Source of the DNA: Prosapia bicincta
Lineage: Eukaryota; Arthropoda; Insecta; Hemiptera; Cercopidae
Reading direction: 5' to 3'
Assembly: GCA_036971475.1 (NCBI GenBank)
Contig: JBAIZL010000058.1
Coordinates: forward strand, 3,182,001 to 3,246,000
DNA: 64,000 nucleotides
Shown: piece by piece, positions 13,523-25,500 of the stretch
Position numbering within the stretch: position 1 is the stretch's first letter
Layout of the letters: each line of letters opens with the position of its first letter
The notes under the pieces: generated by a model
What the model was told of the DNA's origin: nothing
What the model saw: only the letters and a program-made list of their open reading frames with translations
The model's database searches: none
Made by a program: the position numbers and the translations under genes

Positions 13523-16500
13523 AAATGAAAGGATTCAAAAAAAAGTGTTAAAAATATAAATCTAAAAGGAAAATATTTAAAATTTGTTTTAATAAAATTA
13601 AGAAGGTAATAAAACTCATCAATATTATACAATATTTTTCCCTGATGTTCAACTTTCTTGAACCTGTTTCACAAAACATATGTTCCATATTATAAATTTG
13701 GAACATATTTTAACTTATTCTCATTCCTACATGGTTGGATAATGGGTAGACACAACAATTAGTGATACTGAAACAGAATATTACTACTTCAGATTAACCT
13801 CATATGATACCATGATCCTCTTTTTCAGTCTAAAGGTTTCATGTCCCTCCTCAATCCAATGAGTCACATTTTTTGGATGATAAAATACAATGCAATCTAA
13901 GCATTGAATGTAGGTAATTTTTTTAAAAGTAGGAGCTATTTTCAAAAAACTAATTAAACTTTATTTATGCACATAAATTACATTAGAAACTAAAATATGA
14001 ACATTTTTCACTTTTTAACATTATTAAGTGTAGTCTTAGCATTTCATATTCAGCACCAACTCCAACTATGAAATTACTCAGCTGTAAACCCTAATCGAGA
14101 AAATCTCGTCACACCATTAATAATTTGTCCTACTCACCATTTCCAACTTATTAACCGCTAACCAATACCTATTAAATCCTATAGTAATGATCTCAATGAG
14201 CTTGTTTGCACTTCTTCTCTGTACCACGTCTTTCTTATCTAAGTGTCTATTTAACATTTTGCCTCGTCAGTAGCTCACAAGATCTTGTTTTGTGCAAACG
14301 TTTAAAGCTTGTTCAATTTAAATTGTATGAAAACAGCATTTCTTGTACTTTAAGAGAAAACGTACATTTTAATAAGTTAAAAATAACCTCTAAAGTTTGA
14401 GGTTAACCACTTTAATAAACTTTAGTTGAGAAAGTGAAAATATCAATTTTTATTGCAGGTCTGATTTTAAGTAAGTTTTTAAGCACTAAGCAGACTGTTT
14501 TAATGTTCTACTTTGATCCACCCATAATTTAATTAATTAAAAATCACTTTGTCATCATACAGGACAAAAATAGTTACAATTAATATCTAAGAACATGTCA
14601 AATCGTGAGAGAAATTTGTTTACGCCACTATCAGACTTTGTTGCCCGATGATTTAAACAATTGGGACTGTGGTCCTACAATATTTCACTCTTTTCTCTAC
14701 TAAGAAAATTCTGGAAAAAGATGAAAATTTGATGGTGCTAACTTTGGTTTTGGGCCAGTATTTCCACTGACACCTGTTCAGTTGTCTTTTTTATGTCAGC
14801 AATATGGTGAAAGCTCCAAGAAACAGAACTATATACTTGTCGGCAGTCCTTGCTGGCAGTTTTAAATAGTGCACCTAAGCTTTAAATAGTGTTTCAACCT
14901 TATTTCAACATTTATTGTCATTTCTGTTAGCCAAAATTATATCAGAAAAATGCATTTTACGTTCCAAAAAATTGTGGCTATGATATTCCTTAGTGAATTT
15001 TCTCATTTGAGTTTTTGTGGTGCCATTGGGAGGGGGTTTCAAATGATACTCATAAGATTGACATTTTATCTCAGGAGTATAATAAACCCACATTTCACCA
15101 CCTGTTACAATGTGACACAAGAACTTCTCAACACCTCTGTTATAACAGCACGGTTACAGACAGGTATGGTAGACAACCAATAAAAATATATTTAATAGAG
15201 ACATGATTTTAATATATATAGGAGTAGTTGGGAACAGGCTCAAATTAGCTAACCTTGATCTGATGTCATGTGGCAGCCTGATTGAATGCAATTTAAAGAA
15301 TTCTTACTTTAAGGAAACTTCTTCTATAACTTCCCCCTAAACACAGCTTACCAAGTCAACTCACAGCCTGATTGAATGCAATGTAAAGAATTCTTACTTT
15401 AAGGAAACTTCTTCTATAACTTCCCCCTAAACACAGCTTACCAAGTCAACTCACAGCCTGATTGAATGCAATGTAAAGAATTCTTACTTTAAGGAAACTT
15501 CTTCTATAACTTCCCCCTAAACACAGCTTACCAAGTCAACTCACAGCCTGATTGAATGCAATGTAAAGAATTCTTACTTTAAGGAAACTTCTTCTATAAC
15601 TTCCCCCTAAACACAGCTTACCAAGTCAACTCACAGCCTGATTGAATGCAATGTAAAGAATTCTTACTTTAAGGAAACTTCTTCTATAACTTCCCCCTAA
15701 ACACAGCTTACCAAGTCAACTCACAGCCTGATTGAATGCAATGTAAAGAATTCTTACTTTAAGGAAACTTCTTCTATAACTTCCCCCTAAACACAGCTTA
15801 CCAAGTCAACTCACAGCCTGATTGAATGCAATGTAAAGAATTCTTACTTTAAGGAAACTTCTTCTATAACTTCTCCCTTAACACAGTTTACCAAGTCAAC
15901 TCACAGCCTGATTGAATGCAATGTAAAGAATTCTTACTTTAAGGAAACTTCTTCTATAACTTCCCCCTTAACACAGTTTACCAAGTCAACTCACAGCCTG
16001 ATTGAATGCAATGTAAAGAATTCTTACTTTAAGGAAACTTCTTCTATAACTTCCCCCTTAACACAGTTTACCAAGTCAACTCAAATCAATTTACCAAAAC
16101 AAGTCAAGAAAGGGAAATGCTTGTTTTACATTGGGATAAAGTTATAAAACGTTTTAAAAGGAAGGGGTAAACAATGAGAAATTTTGCTGACAATACTGGA
16201 ATAAGATTTAAATATAATGCAATCAAATTATATAGAAGAGCTATATATTCAGATAAATGGAAAAGTATCTACTAATTTATGTAATCAATTATGCTAGTTA
16301 ATAAACCTAATCTGACAACTTACACAAATATTGATTAACCTTGCGTTAAAGTTCAAATAAAGTCTTATTTGTAGTATGTAGCAAATAAAACTTATCGATT
16401 TCAGAGTACTACCATTAGTATATTTAACGGTTTTACATATTTAATGAAAGCCGAATATTTTGTTTACATTATTTTTCCATATATAAGCATTCCACTAACT

Positions 16501-19500
16501 ATTATAAACAACTGTATTTGGTACTGAAATAACCAGCTGATTGTTGTTGATTTAATCTAATGTGTTATCAGGGGTCAAATACACTTCAATAAACCTGACC
16601 ATCAAATTTTTAACATATTAGACGCTCTACTAAAAAAAGTCATCATTTTGAAAACTTAAATCATTTTGAAGTTGTTATATGCATTGTATGTTTTATTGCC
16701 AAATTATTGTTTAAATCTATTTAGATTGTTTATTATAATGTAACCTAACATAACTTTTTAAATACAAAATTAGATGAAAAATTTTAAATAAACAACTATG
16801 AACATAGATAAAAACTGTTTCATAAGGGGAAGAGATCTCAATACAATGTAGTGTTGCCGTTGGTTAGTTCATACTTTAAAAAACTCAACGTTTAAAAAAT
16901 TCTCTATTTCAAATTCAATTTAAAACAAGAAATATAAAAAGGAGCTAAAATCAACAACAATGAGCTAGTTACTTAAGCTGTTAAAAATATTAATGAGGGT
17001 TAGTGAAACCCTAACTAAATATGAAATAATAATAAATTCATTGATGCACTTGACAACTGAGGGAGAATGCTAAACAAATATCTTCATTGCTAATTATTGC
17101 AGTACAATAAATTTGGTCTAAAAATGTTTACATGAAAATAAGCCATTTTTTGGTATTCTTATTCATTTTTTTTAGAATGTTCTTTCTGAATTATTAACTT
17201 TGAAAATTTTGTGTACCTTCCATTTTGAAACTTGAAGTGGTTTTTTTTCAACTTTGTCTAAAAACAGGTTTTGGTTACAATAACAAGTTTTGATCTCATA
17301 ATTTTGAACATACATTTTTTTCAGTCAGGTGAAAATCTAATTCAGATAAAACTATTTACAAGATAGTTTTTGTTCATGTTGACCTGAGGTCGCCTGGTAA
17401 GATTTGATAGAGAAATTCAGACAAGTGTGTGTGTGTCTTTGTGTCAAACAAAAACTAAAAGATAATAATTACTTATCAGTAGAAGTAGTTAAATTTGTGC
17501 AATGGTAATCATGAATAAGCAATATTATATCAATGAAGTAAAAGAATGTTAGATAACGGCTGCCAAGAAATGAAAAAGAGGCAAAGTAAATTTTTTTAAA
17601 ATAACTAGATATAAAAAAGTAATAACATCACAATTATTTAATTTAAAACACTTTATCACTGTAAACTGATAACCTAAGACCCCTTACACAAAAAATACTA
17701 ATAAAATTATGCAAAACAAATGTTCTAATCAGGCATGCAATAATTTTCAAAAAATGCACCATTATACAATATGTTAAAAATCATATCAACAATGAAACAT
17801 ATCACAGCAAATATTCAACTACACAATACAAAAAAGAAAGACTAAAGTTAATAATACGACACAATTTGTTAGTCATATAACTATAACAAAAAACAAATTT
17901 GTATATAAATAACTCAATAAAAGAAACATTGGAAATGATTCACACAATTTTACATAAAAATGGAACAAACAAAAATGCTAATCCAAGAAGGGACATACCC
18001 TATAAATAATTCTCAAAATTACTTCTTACATAATCATAAAATGTATAATCATCAAAAACGTTTTAACGATAGGGGTCTTCCATTTACTGTTATCAAATGT
18101 AACATCAGAAATATACCTACAAAAAATAAAGCAATGTCCAAAATTAAATAACCCAAAGAGATTATATTGAAGCAGTTTTAAATTTCACCACATTTGTTTT
18201 TAAATGTCCCTAGTATGAAACCATTGTTTCAAATTAATAGCATTTGCCAATACTTTTAAAATTATTTATCTTTGTTTCTGATTTCTTTTTATTAATCTTA
18301 TTTGGTTTTTAAATGATTATTTCCTTAAAAGTAAATATTGTTTTTTTTTTAATTATTTTCAATTTTCAACTTAAAGATACATTATATTTTAATATTTGAT
18401 CCCATTTTCAACTTGAGCTATTAGCTATCACTCAAACACTTGTGCATATATAATTATGTGACATTTGGCTATAGTAGCACTTACTTTGTTGTTTCATAAG
18501 GACAGCTGTTTTGAGAGATGTGTTCCATTGTCAACTCAGACAATAATTGACCTCTTGATTGTATTAGTTTGGGTGAAATGTGAGGGTGGGGTCCTGATAG
18601 TGATATTAAGTGATTTGGTGTTATGATGTTTTGAAATGTCTGTATATTTTGTACTGTTTAAATGAGGAGAGTCTGTTATTTTTATACAGTTTGTGCAGAT
18701 TTGGTGTTATGTCTGTGTACGTACCAAAAATGTTTTATTATTTTCTAGTTATATTATATTTTCCCTACCACTTAATTGCAACATATCAGAGGACAGAGCT
18801 AAAGAACCTTAAATGATAGACAGCTTATGGAACAGATAGATATGTAAATATGGTAAAGGTAGCACAAACAGCTGAAATAAGTCCTAATATGAAAAAGAAA
18901 AAATAAGTTAATAAATCCAACATCAAAACTTGTGCATTGACACTGCCTTAATAGATCATAAAAAAGATGAAATATATAAGGAATATATCAGTACTAGGCA
19001 ACCAGAATAACTCTCAATTAAAGAAGAACCATAGGAAAATGTAAAGCCAACTATGTCACATTGTATAGTTGGTGATAATTACCCTATTTGGTTGACTGCC
19101 AAAATTCAAAGAACATTGAGTAATAATTAATTTAATACTAAGAGATAATGAAATTTTTATAAAGATGTATCATGGAATTTTTAAATTTCAAAACAATTAC
19201 GAAATTAATAAACCATAAATTGAAATAAATTTCAGAAATATTGAGGAAAATGCATACTAGATACTACATAATTATGCATATATCAAAGAAGTATGATTTT
19301 AGAAAATAAGAAAAATTGGAAAAAAGATCAGATTAAGACAACATCTGTTTCATTGAAAAGATTTGAAAAAGCCAATTTCTATTAATAAAAAATAGCAAAA
19401 TTAAAAAAGCATCGAATATCACACACACAAAAAATAATGAAATTATAATATTTGTTGATTCCATCTTCGCATGAGCTACTAGTAATCACTAAACACTTTT

Positions 19501-22500
19501 AAATGTTTTAAACTTGCCTATAGTAGCACTTACTTTGCTTGTTGAGGGCGGCCGTTTCGGGAGATGTGTCCCTTTGTCAACTCAGACCGTAACTGATCTC
19601 AACGTTACGTAGGTTAAACCCAACAACAAAATCAACGACATTTACAACACCACTGGAGTTTACAAACTAACTTGCAGTTCATGCCCCAGTTTTTACATAG
19701 GCCAGACAGGGAGGACATTCTACACACGTTACCAAGAGCATATAAAAGCACTAAAAAACAATAACTATCAATCAAACTTCGCTGATCATCTCAACTCCAC
19801 AAAACATGACTACATAGACATAACATCTAACCTACAAATTCTTCATAAACAACACAGAAATAACCAACGCTACACAACCGAACAATACGAAATATATAGG
19901 CACTTCAAACTACACCCTACACACATACTCAATACACAATTACATTACAACTCACACGCACTTTTTGACATCATAACTTCTAATACACACAAAATATCCC
20001 ACCCCCACCCTAACCTACGTAAACCTTGAGATCAGTTACGGTCTGAGTTGACAAAGGGACACATCTCCCGAAACGGCGTCCTCAACAAGCAAAGTAAGTG
20101 CTACTATAGGTAAGTTTAAAACATTTAAAAGTGTTTAGAAATTATAATATTAACTGATTTGTCTACAGGACTTAAATAACCAATGTAATATTCAACCATA
20201 GCAAAAATACTAAAATAATTATTAGAACTAATTTCTTTTGTTTGAAAGTTCACGTGGATTTTAAACTACAAAATTATGATATTTATAAAGCTTGAATTAA
20301 AATATAAGAAAATAAAACCTTAAGGTGCAATGTTAAAACTCCATTAAAAATGGTAATAGTGAAAAAAATGAAATAATTATACATACTGACAGTGTGAATA
20401 TAATAATATAGAGTACTGAAGTATAAATTACGATTTAATATATACAAACACTTGGATAAAATTATTTTAGAATTACAATTCTATCGCTGTATTATGTACA
20501 CACATAAGAATTTCTTTTCCACTCTGACATGTTTTTTTCTTTTCATTTTGTGCCATAGGTTATCAATTTTGTTACTGAAATTAAAACTGGTGTTGCTCAA
20601 CACATCCTGATGGCCAGCTAATACAATGATAATAATGGATACCAATGACGACGATTGCCTAATGGAGTAAAAATGTTATGTCTTATTAGGTTTTCTTTAC
20701 TTTATAAATATATGCAAGTCATGATATTACGAAAGGTACTCAAGTATTCAGTAATTTGTGTCGCGAAACATGCCTGCAGTTTCTAATCAAAGTTCCAAAC
20801 CATGCTGCAAAAACACTGACCAGTAAATCTAAAAAACATAATGGTATGGGAATAACTATTATAAATAGTAACAACCGCAATGTGCTGTATAATAGTAGCA
20901 TCCATATAATACTTACAAAGTTTCAACAAAAGATTTGCAGAAAATTATGGGGGGAAAATCCATGATGTTATATCTAGTTGAAAATAAATAAATAGACACC
21001 AGAGAGGGAATAAATCTCAATACATCTTTGAGAATGCATATAAAAACTATACATTCAAATGGCCTGGACTATTTTCAACTTATGCCAGATAAGTCGCCTG
21101 ATTATATGAAGGACATATGTCACAGTGGAAAATTAAGTAAAGAAAGACTTTCATTACTAGTGTGTGCAAATTAGATGGTTCAGAAAAACTAAATTGTAGG
21201 TGGTGGGAAATCCAAAGTCACCGCAATGTTTCAAAAACATTCACTCTTTTCAATCCGATTACGGTAAAAGCGTAATGCATGGATGACAGAAGAACAATTT
21301 GTTTTATGGTTAAAACAGAAACAAAATACTCTTTTACTTATTAATAACTGTCTGTCACATCTGAATTAACAAACATAAAAATTGCTTTTCATCCCCCGAA
21401 AGACTTAATATAAGTTCTGAACTTTCGAAACCGTAAATATAAAGAGCACATAAATGCACTTCATACCTCTAGTAAATCTTACTTTGCAAATCACCTCATG
21501 ACACTAACCACTCATGCATTAGTATGGAAAATAACATGAACAACCTCTACACATGCAACAAAGACCACAAATTAAACACAATAGAACAATAAGAAATACA
21601 CAAACATAACAACACATATAAAAATGACATTCTAAATGAACAAACACGATTCAAATTACACATACATTTCGATTACATCACTTCTAACTTTCAAGAATTG
21701 GAACTAGGAAACACAACTACAGCGAACCTAGTGACAGAAACAAGAGGCTGAAGAAGTTGGTAGATAAAAACGTTACCTCCAAGTGTGAGTTAATAATTTT
21801 AACAACTTATATTAATAGAATGTCTGGTTGCATATAATTTTATTTTGTGATGAATAATACAAGTAGTAAAGAAACGCCACCATAAGAGACTAGTGCAAAA
21901 GTACTTATGTGTCATGGAACAAGGTAATAACATTATGTAAACATTTTCGATGCTATTAATATGTTACTTCAGCATGAAATGATGTTTGCCTTGAGGTCAT
22001 TAAAAACAGTTTCATAGAAGTGGGTGTCAAATGGTCCAAGTGTGAATTGACATTGGAATGTATCGACAACATTATATGTACTGACAACAATGTTTTATAA
22101 CTTTCCCGACTACGTATCTGGTGACGATAATATACTTGTGAGGTACGGTACAGGAAATTGTGAAAGACGTTGCTTCAATTCCTACCACTACAATTAAGGA
22201 GAGTGAGGAAGATGGTGATAATGAAGAAGAAAACAAGCCTTTGCCACCAGTAACACTGCAGCACATAGTGCACTGGATGATGTAAAACATTACAATATTA
22301 GCATGCCCAGAATTTCAGACAACGTTATCGAAAAGATTGGAAATATTGATTTTAAATTATTCTTTAAAAAAATTTAAACAAAATAAGATCAAAAAATATT
22401 TTTAGAAAATATAAACACTAGAAAAATATCCACGATATACATTGGTAATGTAATAATGTACAGTATGTAGGTTATGGTTTCCCATTAAACATGTGTATCT

Positions 22501-25500
22501 GTGTTACATACATTCGCCTTTCATTATTTTATGATTTTTTGTTTAAAACTGTGATCGAAATTTTTTGATGGATATGTAGAATAACACAGCACGTATAATG
22601 GTAAGTAGATACAGTATACTTTTGCGAATAAGACAAAAGATTTCTATTCCTGTATAAGATGTTTTCCCGTTTAAGACTCTATTTTGGATGGTCCCATGAA
22701 AATCGTACTAAGCAGATTTTACCGTATTTAAAATTGGAAATGAATGAAAATCCTGCCAACAAAATTGCAGATGATACTGCTGTAATTTCCACTGGGAAAA
22801 CTTGGAAAGAAATAGAAACTAAAATTAATTACCTTCTTAATGTGATATGCAAATGGTTAGCAAAAAATAAACTATCTCTGAATACAAATAAAACATTATT
22901 TATAGCTTCTGGGAATTATTGTAAAAAGTATTCTGAAAGAAATAGCTACTAAGATTTTTTTTAATATGTAAAAAGAGCTGAGGGTTGTAAGTACTTTTAG
23001 GAATATATTTAGATTATAGTAGGAGATGGTAGTCACATAGAATTAATTTTAAATAAATATCTAGTTTTGTCTTTAGAAAATTATCTAAAATTGTGTTTAA
23101 AGACATTTTGATGGTGTTACATTATCCTTTGTTTCATAGTATCATTTATTATGGAAATATTGCACAGATGGTCCCTACTCAACAAATCTGTCGCCATTGC
23201 ATCATTTACAAAATAGAATAATTAAAATCATAAATAGAAATAATTCTATAGCTTATGAAAAACCACTTAATATTTCTTTCTTTTAATCAATTTAATACTA
23301 CTGTGATACACTTAAAATAAAATTTATCACTTCAAATAGTATTTTGAGGAAAAAAAGCATCATTTTACCTAAGAGAAATATAACAGTAAGTATAAGTGCT
23401 GTACAAAAAAAATTGATATACTTTACATTATAGCATTAAAATAATTTTAATTTTCAAGTTATGAATCGAATCTGTGTTCAGGTATAGTTTATCTCTATAG
23501 AGTTTACACATTTTTTGTAAGCTATTGTTAATAGGTATATAAACTTTTTGCTTTGAATGAATAAATAAACTTGACATGTACCCATGTAGTATCAAAGGAA
23601 AACAATTTAATATTGAGAAAATATGTAAATTCCAAGTGAATAAATATATCTAGTTTAATATATTATTATAAAAAGCAATTATCTTAGCAGTGAAAGCAGT
23701 AAAATACGAAGCCTTGAGCAGTGCATGTTAACCCTCCAATCTTTATAATAGATATTACCCAATGCACTTAATGTGGGAGTGTTAGAATATGGTGAAAAAC
23801 CTAAAAATATTTATATATGTATCACTCAATAAAAAATAAATCTAAAATCCTAGAAATTTACTATTCAGTATTTTTATTACCAACATATATATATCAAACC
23901 AAGCTGATATCCCAATAGTGTAGAAAATATAACACTTTTTAAATTTGATCAATTTGAAATAGAAATTCAAGAAAATTCTTTTTCGGAACCTCCAACAATA
24001 TGAAAGCAACTTCCCTCATACTTTCATGTTTTTATATCTAATATTTTTTTCTACGCATTATTGACAATAATCAATTAAACACGCCTTTAATATGATCAGA
24101 TAAAATAGCTTGAAGTACTTATAATTCAAAATAAAAGGATTGAATTTAATGTCTATAAAATTTTGTTAAACAATTCTTACCATGTAATGGAGCCCATTAA
24201 CTGGATGACTCAAAGCAGATTGCGAAGTTCCATGGCCAAAGTCCTTGTGTAAACCAAATGAGGGCTTGTCAATTTCATTTATTAAAAAATTTATTTGATT
24301 ACATTTTAATTGATCAGGTGTTGTTTTGATACCTTTGTTACAAGGCTCTGCATAAACATGTTCTTTGTTGTAGCATAATTTTCTATCAAATTTATTAGTA
24401 GATCTACTATTATAATCTAAGTTATTTGAAATATTTTTTTCAGATTTATTAACAAGTTCTGGTTTGTCAACAAAAAAGCTAGATTTTGGCTCAAACGGAG
24501 TGTCATAAATCTTAGAAGAAATGAATTTTTCATCTGTATCATAACATTTAAGAGATCTAAAACACAACCCAGAAGCTATTCCATGTCCATGTTCTTTTTC
24601 TTTCATAATTATATCATTTTTAAATGTACTACAATTTAAATCTAATTTAAAATTGTTAAATCTACTTTTTGGTTGATGCTTGGTATTTTGTGCTGAAATT
24701 TCATTCTCTTCTTTCTTGATCGTTTCTGGATCAAAGTTAGTCCTGCCTTGTTGATGATTCAAAAGTGCAATCTCTAGCTTTTTTAACATTATTTGAGACT
24801 CGGTTTTTGAACGAATGGGTCTATGAATAATTTTATTGACTGGTAATCTACTAACGTTATCTTCAGTTGAATAAGATTTGTTTTCTCCATCTTCTGCAGG
24901 GTTCAATTCAGAATCTGAAGATGTAAGTCTACTTGGAGATGAAACAGGTTTTAGATTATGAGCAAATGTTCGGGGTGGTTTTTTTGGAGGAGGTCCTTTA
25001 GGTAATGGAGATTTTAAAACTTCATTAACTGAATTTTTTTTAACAAAATCCAAATATTTAGAATAGTGTTTTTTATCAAGCTCTTTATTTTCAAATATAG
25101 ACTTTACTTTATTAAATTTTGTAGTAGAATTTTTAGCACAAATTTCATTAACCTTTGACTTATTTGATGTGACATTATTACATTCATTAGTATGAATTGT
25201 TTTCTTCTGTGAATTAAACTGAGCTTTATTTGATTTATGAACATTTGTTGATAATGCTCTATTACTTGGTTTAAGTACAACTGAATAGGTTGGATGTGAC
25301 CTAGACTCAACCTTAGCTTTTTCTGTACTTGTTGATGAATCGATAACCTTAGTTTGAACAGGTATAATATTTAGGTCTCCTTGATGTTCACTTGAACTAG
25401 ATTCATCAAAACTTTTGTTCAAAATAAAATTAATATTCACATCAGTTTTAAGATAGCTTTTGTTATTTGAAATTTGTTCAGGTAGTCCTATATTATTAAA

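Noticed and set aside
15271..16083. Possible CRISPR or coding repeat at the 90-bp array
   Set aside because: No unique spacers are present and stops occur in all frames, so it is a plain tandem repeat.
22185..22290. pogo/Tigger transposase C terminus
   Set aside because: There is only a short acidic stretch with no core motifs or terminal repeats, so it is left unannotated.
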